DNA of 64,000 nucleotides from Adenanthera pavonina. Taxonomy: Eukaryota > Streptophyta > Magnoliopsida > Fabales > Fabaceae. Of this stretch, positions 1-11,825 are shown one piece after another. The position numbers and the translations under genes are program-made. The notes beneath the pieces were generated by a model, which made no database searches, was not told the origin of the DNA, and saw nothing but the letters and a program-made list of their open reading frames with translations. The stretch covers positions 38,672,501 to 38,736,500 of the forward strand of contig JAIVEN010000006.1 in assembly GCA_026686845.1 (NCBI GenBank), given 5' to 3'. The number at the start of each line of letters is the position of its first letter. Position 1 is the first letter of the stretch.

Positions 1-839
1 TTCACCTTAAATTAAGGTGCACTTTTCAGTTTTAACGTATCATTTTTAGTTTTTTATTCTACAAGGACAAATGTTAATTACCAACTCAATTTTATATTAT
101 CTGAATTCATGTTTATCATAAAGTACTATATAAATTAAAGTCCATTGATCACTTATTTGTTTGAAAAAATTAAAAGCGTTTTCTCAACAACTTAATTATT
201 TTACATTATTTGGGAAAAATTAAATTATAGCTCTCTAACTCCTATAATTTAATGGGTTTTTCTATAATCTTTACTCATATTTTGGATGTCAAGAGCATGT
301 ACTATATACTTCTTTTATTTCAAAAAATTTGTCCTTATGGAATTTTGGCTTTTTTAAAAAAAATCTGTCCTTTCATAATTTCAATTTGTGTTAAATATTT
401 TTCACAATTTTATCATTAATAATAATAATAATAATAATAATAAAATGATTGGCCTGAAACCACCTTTGAAATTCCAACAACATTACTAATGAAAGCAGGG
501 CCAAAAAATGAAAACATCATTACTAAAGGTTGTTTTAGTCAATCAACATCAAACCTTTTTAAACTTTGTGCATAAACATTAACGTTAAATTTTTTTGAAA
601 CGTAGGGAGTAGTTTTGAGAAATATGTGCTAATTTCCTGCCTGGTTTTATTTATGTTTTTTATAAATCAATGCAATAGTATTGAAATAACTAATACATTT
701 TTTTTATGAGAAGGCTTAAAATAACAATAATATTAGTCTTATTCCATTAATGTGAGATTTGTTACATGGATCATATGACGACAATAGGTTATATTAAACA
801 CCACCTCCTTAAATAAATTATTTATTAAGATGTCATTTC
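1..839. other. AT-rich intergenic DNA, duplicated block
   Basis: No coding region is supported here. There is an (AAT)n microsatellite at about 418-443. Positions about 160-280 and 610-690 are recognisably similar to 50330-50580 (same order, same strand), so this is one copy of a segmental duplication that continues at about 2465-2600. The sequence in between (about 700-2460) is missing from the 50-kb copy and contains the LINE relic. Confidence 0.5.
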
Positions 840-849
840 TTATAATTTT

Positions 850-2010
850 TTTTAGTGCCCTTTTTGGTCTTTTTCTACATTTTTTAACAAGACTACAAAC
901 CATTTGATCAAATCTTCTTACTAGCTCCTTTTGTCATCTTCTTTGTACATGCCAAAACCAACTTAAATAATTTTCTAACATTTTCTCCTCAATATGTGCT
1001 ACTCCAACTTTCTTTCATATACAACCATTTGTATCTTATCCAATTTTATATGATCACACATCCATCTCAATAATTTTATCACCGCTACTCACATCTTATG
1101 CTCTTGTTGTCAATTCAAAGCCTAATATTTACTACCATATAGCATCACTAGTTTCATAGTTGTTCGATAAAGTTTCCCTTTAAGCTTAATAGGTATCTTG
1201 TGGTTACAAACAACTCTTAATACTTTTCTCCACTTTAACCATCCAACTTGTATCATATACATAACATTTCTATCAATTTCACCATCACTCTGTAAAATCG
1301 ACCCAAAATATCTAAACTTTGACACTTATAGAATGATTTGCTTTTCAATTTTTATCTCTAAATCATTTCTGATTGGCCTTTTGTTAAATTTGCAATGCAT
1401 ATATTCGGTCTTACTTCTACTAAAACAGAAACCTTTCAATTCTAAAGTGTGTCTTCATAACTTAAATTTTGCATTGACTTCTTCTCTTGAATCCTTAATT
1501 TAGACTATATCATTCGTAAAAAATATATACTTTGGAATTTCCTCCTGTATATATTCTGTTAGAACATCCAAAATCAAATCAAATAAGTATGGACTTAAGG
1601 AAGATCATTGATGTAAATCTATCTTTATAGGAATATCCTTTGTCTCATTTTCAGGAATTCTCATACTTGTTATTGTCCGCTAATACATATCCTTTATGAT
1701 TCGAATATAAGCCACAGAATACATTTTCTTCTCCATTGCTTTCCACAACACATCTTTTGATACTCTATCATAGACTTATTCTAAATCAATGAAAATTATA
1801 TGCAAGTTTCAAATCAATAAAAATCATATGCAAGTCATTCTTTTTACTTTGGTATCTTTCAATGAAACCTCTTAATAAATAAATAATCTCTATTGTACAC
1901 CGTCCTGATATAAATTTAAATTGATTTTTTGAAATATGAAACTCTTTTTTTAGTCTATACTTAATTATTTTTTCCCAAAGTTTCAGAGGGTGACTGATGA
2001 GTTTTATGAG
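850..2010 (-). mobile_element. Degenerate LINE reverse-transcriptase relic
   Basis: Read on the minus strand, the stretch translates, with many stops and frame changes, into pieces typical of plant non-LTR reverse transcriptases. Near 1925-1780 there is a segment like NQFKFISGRCTIEIIYLLRG followed by LHMIFIDL, matching the conserved region before the first catalytic aspartate. At 1325-1122 an open stretch contains FRYFGSILQSDGEID and later LKGKLYRT and MLYGS, which match the RT thumb region of this LINE clade. No endonuclease, ORF1 or clear ends are visible. It is non-functional. The lineage differs from the L1-type LINE at 22-29 kb: the YLGSILQ...GEID signature belongs to a family lacking the RNase H tail. 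The clade is judged from memory of the motif and not tested. Confidence 0.72.
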
Positions 2011-2020
2011 TAGGTTTATA

Positions 2021-4680
2021 TAATTAAATTTATATACTTAATATAAAATCAAAATATGTGGATTTTAAATTTAAAAATAAATAAATAATACATTCCCTTT
2101 TGTCTCAAATATAAGAGAATTTTATATCAGAGATTTGATCCAAAATATTCTATAAGAGAAAAAATATAGATTTCTATAACATTAAATGATGTATTTCAAA
2201 AATATCTCTCAACCATTATGATTCAATCAGCATTAATTAATCTAGTGTAGGGGAAAAATGATTAATTGAGGGCAATTTAAAAAAAATTATGTTTAACTAC
2301 AAATTAAACAAGTTTAACTAATTTCGTTAGTATATGTAAAATAATTTTTTCCTTATATTTGAGAGTAAAAAACAAAAGCTAATTATAAAAATAAATAATG
2401 GATCCTCTTGCCTTAATTTAATTAGATTAAAGATTGAAAGTACACAGATTTTTTCTTTTTATTTTTTTTGAATTGGTTTTCACCAGACGCATGTAATGGA
2501 ACCGGTTATATACAGACAAACAGAAACGCCTTTTAATTTAAAATTTAAATCTTCAAAACCCATCCATTTGCTAATTACTATACTAATTTAGCCTTGATTT
2601 CACAAGTTTATGAAGACAAGGTTTTGGTTACAAATATACTAGCGCCTATTATTTTTATAAGAGATAATAACTACTTCATCAATATTTAAAAAAAGTAGAT
2701 CAAATCAGTTAAGTGTGATTAATATATTATAAATTTAAATATTTTTCCAAAAACACTCATATTTAATGTTGCAACCTTTCAACTACTTCAATGCCAGATG
2801 TTTAATGAACTTATTTTACATAGGAAATGCATATTTGTATAGAATAGTGAAGTTTAGTTCGCTCAATTTAATAGATTAGTTATACCCATTTAAAAATTTA
2901 GTTGACTCAATTTGATAGATTAATTATTCCCACTTAAAAAGTTAGTTCATTCAATTCAATAGATTAGTTATACCCACTTAAAAATTGGTTTACTTAACTT
3001 TGAAAATTAATTATATCCACTTAGAAATTTAATTCAATAATGTGTTTAAGTTTATATATATTTATAAATTTTTTTTTATGAAATTGATTAATATTTAAAA
3101 TATTATAAAAGAAAAAAAAGAAATCTTGATTTCATCATTGTTGCCACTTGTTAGATTTTTGGCGATTGCCCTTATTAACATACATTCACCATGTCATATT
3201 ATGATGGGAAAATGATTATAATTTTGGATAAAGCTTGATTATTTAATTAATTTGAATGGTTAAAGTTTATTTTGGAAAATGGACACATAGCTAAAATGAG
3301 AGAGGGTGGACGGACAGAAAATAAGAGAGACATTTTTTATACTTTACTCAAGAGTGCTTTTGTCACTCTCTTAAAAGGACATGCATCCTTTTAAATCATT
3401 ATAAAAATTAGGATGTCAATATTTGTTTTAGGAGGTCCAAAGTATCTTTTTACCTTTTAGGAAAGGAAAAAGTCAGCCCATATACGCCCTTTGCACGACG
3501 TGAAAAATGGACAGCAAATGGGGAGAAGAATGATGCAACAATAAGAAACGTAGAAACGAAATCAATGCAAGAAATGAGCAAGAGGAAAGGGGAAAAAAAA
3601 TAGTGGCGCGCAACAACGGAAGAATAGGAGGAGAAGATGTTCTAGCCAAATTGAGAAGAAAGATGGGCGCCACATTAGAGAACGAAAGAAGATAACGTCG
3701 GTGGGGGTGAGAGAGAGGAGAGTTTGAGAAACTGAGCAAGAATTTTTCCTCCCTTTGGCTTTGTGTTTTCGGATTAAAAGAAAGAAAGTAGGGAGAATAA
3801 GTGGTAAAATGACAAAAAGCCGAGCATCATTAAGAAGGGACGGAAGGGTATTTTAGTTATTCCACAAATATTTAGAAGAGAAATTTTTTTTTCTTAAATT
3901 ATCTTGTAGAGGTTTGAACTCTTTATTTAAGATGCATCCCCTAATAATTCTTAACTCTTTACTTGATATTTAGCAGATAATTTTTAATAGAGAGATTTAA
4001 TAGATCTAATAAGTAATAATGAACTCATCTCTTTTTTTCCCTCCTCTCTCATTTTTTTAAGTATATCATCATCATCATCTTCATCTATTTACCAATTCTA
4101 CTGTTCAATAATCTTACATTGAAATTCAATAGTTCTGGGCATTAGAAACAGAGAGTTGCTTGATGAGTTAGAAACATTGTGCATAGATGTTTAACAAAGA
4201 AATTTGAAGATTTGCCCAACGATAAATCGAGAAGGAAGGGAAGCCGGAAACGTAGGCAAAAGGATCATCTAACTAGAGTATGAGTAGCATAGTATCATAC
4301 TACATACCAATTGCTTTGACTAATTAATTTTGACTCTATCCTATTGCTGCGACATCCTGATGTTGGAAAAGGATCCAGGATAAATACTTAAATACCACTA
4401 ACAACATAACCCTATAGGAGAGGAAGAGATGTATTCAGAATTATAAAGGGCTCAGACATTTGATTCTGATAGAATCCTGGTGGTAAATAGCAATTTTAAA
4501 TCTCCATTTGGTCATTTTATTATAGCCATTTTGTGTTCACCGCTATAAGGTATTGCAGCAGAGTAATTTTACATTTGGCTTGCAACTTGGGAAGGGGTAT
4601 GTCTTGTTCAACCAGAACATGGGTTGAAATTTTTGTTTAAGCTAAGCCGTGTAAAGTTACTATGAATATTTGCAAGTACA
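2021..4680. other. Intergenic DNA, no gene seen
   Basis: AT-rich sequence without a supported gene. Positions 2465-2600 resemble 50575-50700 (duplicated block). Around 2850-3030 a short motif (about GTTAGTT-CTCAATT-AATAGATTAGTTATACCCACTTAAAAA) recurs three or four times as a diverged tandem repeat. At 3470-3740 a purine-rich stretch gives an 88-codon open frame on the minus strand of low-complexity Ser/Leu composition, which I do not regard as a gene. Confidence 0.45.
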
Positions 4681-6819
4681 ATGGTAGTTTAGGCTATACT
4701 TCATTGTCTTTCCTTCTATAAAGGCCACTTTTCTTCCTCTAGTTCTTGGATTGGAAATGGGACAAAACCAATGTTACTTAACAAATGAGAGGTGATTGCA
4801 TTCAGTTCCTCAGAAACAGAGATTTGGTTAAATCACCCTAGTCCTCCAATAAGATGAACTCATTCTACTGCTTTGACATACAAGAAATAGACCTGATGAT
4901 GTTCTCACAATCTGTTTTTCTCCATTTACTATCTACACTAGTCTAACATTGAACAAGCATATTTTATTATAAAGCTTCAGAAGAAATAACATCAGTGGCA
5001 AAAATCCTCCCACACTATGAATACATTTGACTTTCCAAACTAAGGTGTCAATTAATATGAAAAATTCAAGTGTAGAATGACAGAGATAGCTGTTAGAGAC
5101 AGTCATGATCCCTCTTTCTGCCCAACCTCCTACTTTTGGTATTATCCAATGGCTGATTCATTCTTCTGTCACTCTCTCATTGTCATGGGCCCCATTTCAA
5201 TTGTAACTGCCATCTCTTTTCTTGACATAATAGATAGAACGATTCAGAGTAATTCTTGAAGATAGTTATGAAGTAGAAGCCAAGTTGAGATTGTGGATTC
5301 AGCCGCTTGTCATCTTAAAAAGACAAAATGATGATGTGATTACAATGTACAACACTATGACGGATCTTTTTTTTTTTTTTGGGAAGATAATCAACACAAT
5401 TAGTTATAAGTATAGTACTTACAGGTGTATGTTGCATTGTTGCATTATTGCATTATGAGAAATATTGCTCAATTTCTTTAATCGACGTTGCTCATACCAT
5501 AGAATAACATGATATGAAGCCAAAGAATGCCCCTCATCATCATCTTCAGAGTAATTGCCATGTCAATGTAGGCTGTGAAAGAAAGGAAACCTAATATAAT
5601 TGGTCAAAAGGAGGAGCAAACTGAATAGAATGGAGACTGCGGAAGATGTGGAGACTGATAGATTATTATTGCATCAGATTCACTTCAGTGAATAGAAGTC
5701 ACGAGCACAACAAACATTAGCACAAACTACACAATGTGATTTTGAGAAATGTAATAATAAAAGTGTATTCTTATAGAGTGCTTTTCTTTGATATTGCATA
5801 TAAATTTATATTGTAGTTGGTTATGATTTTGACAGTGCTGAGCAGTAATTCATCATTATTAATTATGATGTGTTGAATCCTGTATCAATTTTGCAAGAAA
5901 AGAGGTAGTGTTAGATAAAATTCTTTAAATTTCTTTGTTTGGACAAAAGAATTATACACCAACCTTTTCAAACCTATTTCTCGAAGGATATTGTCATATT
6001 TTGAGTTATATAATTTAGGGGAAGAAGTCATATAATGACATGGTCTTAATTATAAATATAAATGTCAATTTTTTATTGATAAAAATTAACTTTGACGCAC
6101 GGGAAATGAGGAGATGCACTTGCAACAATAAATATATTATCTTGTACATTTTTCAAAATGAACCAGTGAAGTTGTATACATGTATATTTATCATTCCTAA
6201 TTCCTAATTATTTTATGGCAAAAAAGTAGAATTCATAATTATTTATTGTTCAAAGAGAGCATGTCTTTGTTTATTCACTGCAATGATTCTCTATTTAAAA
6301 AAAAAAAATAGGTGATGAAAAAACTTAATAAAAATTAAACAAATTCTTTAAAAAATGGATTTAAAAATGGGTGTAAATATGAGAAAGGGCATGAAATGAA
6401 TTAAAAATGACGAAAACTTGTGATATAAGAGTTGATTACGATTAACGTTACATTCTAACAATGAATTTAAGTTTAGCTACCCTACAAATGACAGCAACAA
6501 AATTCATACGAGTAGGTGCAAAGGTAATAGAATGTAACAAGCTAAAAATGGAGCATCAGTCACACACACACACACAACCCACTACTACTACTACTATACT
6601 TTAGGCAAAGAAATTAGATTATATATATATATATATATTAAAGACTAACTGCTTTATTTTCTAAGAATTTTCATGCACTACTGTATATGTAAAAAGTAAA
6701 GCATGAATTCATAAATTGAAATTTATATAAAATAGAAAGTTGCATGTATAGTAAATGATAGCTTGTAATGAAAGGAGCAGGGGGCACCTGTAAAGATATC
6801 AGAGAAATCGTATTTCTCT
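4681..6819. repeat. Duplicated 3' flank of TNL1
   Basis: This non-coding block lies downstream of TNL1 (a minus-strand gene). It is similar in order and orientation to 57900-59880 downstream of TNL3, and part of it (4890-5120) is similar to 13785-14090 downstream of TNL2. Examples: a segment reading AGCTTCAGAAGAAAT is at about 4975, with counterparts near 13903 and 57986, and GAATAGAAGTCACGAGCAC is at about 5690 and 58987. It therefore marks the ancestral TNL duplication unit. Simple repeats (AC)n, (ACT)n and (TA)n lie at about 6560-6640. No coding potential is supported. Confidence 0.65.
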
Positions 6820-6831
6820 TTGCTCCTTTTC

Positions 6832-7036
6832 TCACCTCTTGCATATAAATTTGAGTTGCAACCGGTGAGAGATGAAGTTATCAAGATTAATAGGTTTCCC
6901 AGATTTAGTAGTCAACCCCAACTCCAAGTCCAATCTCAAAGGAGTAGGTTGAAAGGCACCAGATTTCTCCAATTTCTTTATTGCAACGAGTCGTTCTCCA
7001 ACATCAATATCATCAGCATCATCTCTCTTTCTTTTC
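6832..7036 (-). other. Out-of-frame NLS-like C-terminal tail of TNL1
   Basis: Just past the TNL1 stop codon, another minus-strand frame stays open for about 70 codons and begins SRKRKRDDADDIDV, a strongly basic run like a nuclear-localisation signal followed by acidic residues. The same tail (GRKRKRDDAEDIDVEGR) follows the TNL3 relic, also in a shifted frame. Conservation of the peptide in two paralogues suggests it was once the in-frame C-terminus of the ancestral receptor. In TNL1 a small indel near 7040-7060 would put the TAG at 7039-7037 in its place. Whether a rescuing splice form exists cannot be told from the DNA. Confidence 0.5.
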
Positions 7037-10000
7037 CTACTCAACTTCAACTCCCACTGTGAGTCTTATATATATGGGGCATACTCCACATGCTTTTATC
7101 CGGACATCGTAATTAGGAAACTCCCATCTCTCATAATAGCCAACAGAGAATTCACATGTAATCTTTCCATGATAACTTTTTCGAGCATCATCTCGATGAA
7201 ATTTTTCGAGCCATAGGAAAACATGATCCGAATTCAAGTCCTTAAAACTACACGAGTAGGAGAATAAGTGGTTATCATCAAGGGAGCACTCACAGCAAAC
7301 AATTAAAGATTCCTTTGAGGTGAAATTAGAAAGAACACAGCAATACATCATGCCTAGGGGTGGCTCAAGATTACAAGTAAATTCAACCGTATTAAAAGCC
7401 TCTGTCGTTTGTTTATATCTGATCCACTTTGGAACTCTGCTTCCTGGGTAACAAGCTTCAGGGCTACAAAAATAACGCTGAGCAAGGATTGAAATAATTG
7501 AGAAATAAGTTAATTTCTCAATAAAGTGAACTGAAGGCTCATCCAACTTCACACAATTACACAAGTTAAACTCCCAAAGATATGGGAATTCCCGTTGAGA
7601 CAGAGAGTTGGAGAATGTAATCTCCAATGAAGTGCATTCTGAGGCATCTAATTCCGCAAGGGCGGGAGGAAGTCCAAGCATAAACCTAAGCCTCCTGCAC
7701 TTTCTTAACCTAATCACAGCAAGGTTTGAAAGATGCTCGATGGAAGCTGGCAATATCTCCACACTAGTTCCTCCCAGTGATAAAAAATTTAAATTTGTTA
7801 AGGCACTAATATTGTCTGGGATTTCAAACAAGTTACTACATCCATCCAAATTTAGTTCCCTTAAATAACTCCAGGCATCAAATAGGCTACGTAACTCCTC
7901 TTTGTCAATTACTTGTTTGAAGCCAGTAAGTGCAAACACTTTAAGAGATGTTAAGAGACACAACTCATTTGTTGGAAGACTCCCCAATCTTTGACCATCG
8001 ATATATAGGTTGCTAAAATTTGTAAAATGTCCATCTGTAAAATGCAGTATTTCGATTTTAGGACCTTCATGTAAATATAATCGTGCCATATCCTCTGATG
8101 TCAAACAAAAATTTTTTAGGCTAACACAATGTCGAACATTGAGCCAACTGAGAGACTTTAATTGAGTCTCACTTTCGAGGCTCTCTAACTTTGAGCAACC
8201 TTCTAGATTCAAATAACCAAGTGAGTGGAGAGACAAGATGGATGGATGAACACTATGCAAATTTTCACAGTAACCGAGGTCTACAAATTCAAGATTATGA
8301 GCGTTAAAGAAGTCAGGCAATTCCACCAATTCTTCAGATCCGAAGAGAACTATTTTCTTTAAATTCACAAGATCCTATACAATGAAAAGAGAAAATATTA
8401 CTTGGAAAAGCCCTTATAATATAGAAAGCTAGATTGAAGACAAATTAGATATACATTTTTATCATTTAAGTACCTGTACTCCATCCCAAAGCTTTTTAAC
8501 TCTGCTCCGTCGCATTTTCAATTCAACAAGTTTATGAGGACAAAAGTCTGATGGCAGAGACTTCAAGGGATATTTATCCCAATGAAAGCATCTTAATTTT
8601 TCAGAGAAAAACTTAAAGTCCAAAGGAAGGTTCACATTACTCCTATTTGTTGGGGAAACAAATTTGAGAAATCTCAAATTAGTCATTTTTCTGAATGCAT
8701 TGGCATTTAAGTCTAGATTTCTAATTTTGGACATATCTAACATAATTCCTTCAATTGCCTCAGTTCCCTGAAAAGAGAAAAAAAAATTATAATGTAAATA
8801 TGTTCTTGTATCATATTATAGAGTAACATTTTTTTTAATAAAACTTAGTGCTTTTGCTCACCTGATTATTTTTTAGTACATCATAACTTTCTTCAGGATT
8901 CCATAATCGACTGCGCCTTCCTGGTTCTTTAACATGTTCTTGACAAATAATTGCTCGACCCATTTGTTGTATTAAATTGTGCATCCACACTCTATTACCA
9001 ATAGTTATAAGAGCCTTATTTGCCAAGGTTCTTAAGCCACTTCTCCCATGGAAGCCATAGCTATCTAATAAAGCTATTACATATTCTGTAATTTCACCTT
9101 TCAAAAAGTATGCAATATCTAAAAATATTTCTCTTTCTTTGTGATCTAATCCATTGTAGCTCAATATTAACACTTTTTGAATATCACCATGGGGTGTCTT
9201 TTTCAGTTTTTCCAATGCACTATCCCATTCCGCCATAGTTTTAGAACAAAGAAATGAACCCAACACTGTCAAAGCTAAGGGAATCCCCTGAGCATAAACA
9301 ACTGCTCTTTCCGAGAGTTGTTCATATCCAATTTCCGGATGGTCTTTGTGGAAAGCTTTCAAGCAGAAAAGTATTAAGGCTTCTTGATAATTCAAAGCTC
9401 TAGCTTCATATATTTTAACATTATTTCCAATGAGCAAATGCTTATCCCTTGTTGTTATGATGACTCTGCTTTTTGGTCCCAAGCAATTACATTCTTGAGC
9501 CAAATATTCTAATTGCTTTGAACTGCTAACATCATCAAGCACAATCAAAACTTTTTTGCTCTGGAGCCTTCTCATACTAAAAGTGGATCCTACAACTTTA
9601 CGTGTGCTATCAGGAAGTAGCTCAGACAGAAGTTTATCTCGGATATATGGCATGCCATGCTTTTCTGATTGTTCCGTTAGATTTTCAATGAAGCAATAAC
9701 TGTCATATTGGGAGAAGTGTTTGGCAAATATAGCCTTAGCTATAGTTGTCTTGCCTATGCCCCCCATCCCCCAAATTCCTATTCTTGGGGATTTTTGTAG
9801 TAAAAATTCAATGCTCTTACAATTTTCATCAATTCCAACAAGACCTTCCAATGCACTTGGATATTTATGATTGAATTTTTCCAATACATCAATTACAACT
9901 TTTTGAATGAGTTCAGATTCATCCCTAAACAAGAAAAAAGGACAGAATTAATCTATATCATCATAAGAAACATCATGGATAAATAAATATCAACGAGACC

Positions 10001-11118
10001 ATGAGTTAAGTGATAACTAGAATTTGGGATTATCATGTATGTTATTCCTTTTATTCTTGCGTTTAAGAAAATGTGAAATAACGATAGAATTGAATAGAGC
10101 CCACATGGACTGAATCATATATTTTTAATACTTAAAGACTAAACTTTCACAAAAGACGGGAAAAAAAAACTAAACGGTAGATGTGCCTATTGTTCAAGGA
10201 CCAAAGACTATATATAATTACTCTAGATTAAAAAAAAAACACTACCCTATGATTATTGTGTTAAAGAATGAACATTACCGATGAGAAAGAGAATCCCAGC
10301 CAGATAAATTGGCAGTTTTAGTGAGAGCATTTCTCCACTCATTAAAGTATATCATCATAAGAAACATCATGAATAAGTATTAACGAGACTAGCCGATAAA
10401 AGGTGAAAAGGTGATATAACGGTAGACATGAATTTTGGACCAAATGGACTGAATCATATATTTTTAATAAATATTAGATTTCACACACACACAAACTAAA
10501 TAGTAGATGTGCTTATTGTTGAAGGGCCGAAGACAATAATTACTCTAGATTAAAAAAAAAAAAGAAAAAAGAAAAGAACACTACCCTATGAGCATCCAAG
10601 TGAAAAATGAACACTAACCGATAAGATCGAGAATCCCAGCCAGATAAATTAGCAGTTTCTGTGAGAGCATTTCTCCACTCATTAACCTTGTGTAGGTTAT
10701 GCACGTAATCCCGCTCATGTTTTGCGAATGCCTGCTGGTAAGCCCCATTTTGCTTGGGAACATGAGATGGGTCAACTTTATAGAACACAGGTACTACAAC
10801 CTGTCCCTCGTGGTTTCTGCATCGGAGTATGTGAATGAGTTCATCCAAACACCATGTGGAGGAAGCATAGTTTTCTGATAAAACCACCACAGATACACTC
10901 GAGTCCTGGATTGCTTGGAGGAGTGATGGAGCAATCTGGTTGCCTCTGTTAAGCTTGTGATCGGTGTAGGTTGTGATTGATTCATCACACAGAGCTTTGT
11001 AAAGATGGCTGGTGAAGCTGGAGCGAGTGTCTTCGCCTCTGAAGCTGATAAACACATCATATTTCTTAGGAGGTGGTGGAAAAGAGGAAGAGGAAGAGGT
11101 TGAAGCCGCAGCACCCAT
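7037..11118 (-). CDS. TIR-NB-ARC-LRR immune receptor (TNL1), intact frame
   Basis: Intracellular resistance receptor of the TNL class. Exons (minus): 11118-10619, 9924-8862, 8767-8474 and 8374-7037, all with GT-AG borders; they join in frame to 1,064 codons. An upstream in-frame ATG at 11154 is possible, but the ATG at 11118 directly precedes the usual Ser-rich leader. TIR at residues 20-165 (YDVFISFRGEDTR; SENYASSTWCLDEL, with the presumed catalytic NADase glutamate at 93). NB-ARC: P-loop GMGGIGKTT 219-227, kinase-2 KKVLIVLDDV 290-299, RNBS-B SRVIITTRD 319-327, GIPLAL 380-385, and MHN at 481-483 in place of the usual MHD. Exons 3-4 hold LRRs, then a C-JID-like domain (PGSRVPKW at 929-936). 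Exon order and sizes are standard for TNLs. Known role of the family: effector recognition, oligomerisation, TIR NADase signalling through EDS1. The effector recognised is unknown. The native C-terminus may be lost. Confidence 0.9.
9954..10686. repeat. Tandem duplication in TNL1 intron 1 with TIR-exon fragment
   Basis: Two direct copies, about 9954-10347 and 10348-10686, both begin TATATCATCATAAGAAAC and share GACTGAATCATATATTTTTA and TTACTCTAGATTAAAA. The right copy ends with the true 3' end of the TIR exon (10619-10686). The left copy ends with a diverged 67-bp replica of that exon end plus its donor region (about 10279-10345). The replica lies within intron 1 and is not needed for the open frame. 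Copies differ by several indels, so the duplication is not very recent. Confidence 0.8.
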
Positions 11119-11259
11119 ATTCGGGTTAATTATGGATATCAGAATGCTAGACAACTAGGCGACCCCTCTTCTTGGTGATAAAGTTAATAGGGATGATCAA
11201 GTTAACAGCACAGTGGTATTGATAATAGTTGGGGCAAGAAAAAGAAAAAAAGGTTGACT
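11119..11259 (-). promoter_or_regulatory. TNL1 5' leader and proximal promoter region
   Basis: Upstream of the TNL1 start. The only structure seen is short AT-rich sequence and an upstream in-frame ATG at 11154 that would add 12 residues. No TATA box or W-box cluster can be assigned with confidence. Confidence 0.3.
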
Positions 11260-11825
11260 GACTTGTAAGTCGTTATTTCCGCGAAAGGTCCATTTTGCAT
11301 AATTGCATCTAACCACATGGGACAGCACCCGAACGGAACGACCTCTGTTCTTCCACGAAGGGCCCATTTTGGACACACATGCTTTCACACTAATTTGGTT
11401 ATTTAGAAGCTTACTAGTCAACATAGAAGGAAATTTATAAGACAAATATTATAAGAGGCAATTTGATGAATCAAAAGACACACATGCCTCTCTTAACAAA
11501 TAATAAAAATAAATAGTGACTAAAAATATAATAAATATTATGTCTATTTATGTTGTTATATATTAAGTCTATAGTTGACTGATTTAGAAGTTGTAACTTC
11601 TACGAAGGGCTATTTTGCATCCAACCATTATTGGAGAGCACAGGATCGCTATGGCCTTTGTTCCTCCTTGATAACGTTAATTAATAATGCAATTTGTTAA
11701 CCCTTGACTCATGAGTTAACAACTTTTACTGTGTTGCAAGAACGCGTGCGAGACTCTTTTTCACAATTTGGACCCATAAAAATGCTTTCACACTAATTTG
11801 GTTGTTTTCAAGTTTAGTGTGTATA
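11260..11825. repeat. Diverged tandem repeat upstream of TNL1
   Basis: About 11260-11415 and 11570-11825 are two direct copies. Both run from GTTGACTGA through a segment about CGAAGGGC..ATTTTG, then CATGGGACAGCAC or ATTGGAGAGCAC, to a shared GCTTTCACACTAATTTGGTT. The second copy is longer because of internal insertion. This lies in the presumed TNL1 promoter. A (TA)n(TG)n microsatellite follows at about 11820-11850. Confidence 0.65.

Noticed and set aside
3473..3739. 88-codon Ser/Leu-rich minus-strand ORF
   Set aside because: Purine-rich low-complexity stretch, no domain, no splice context.
10794..11114. Second minus-strand ORF across the TIR exon
   Set aside because: Alternative frame of the TNL1 TIR exon; the real frame has the TIR motifs.
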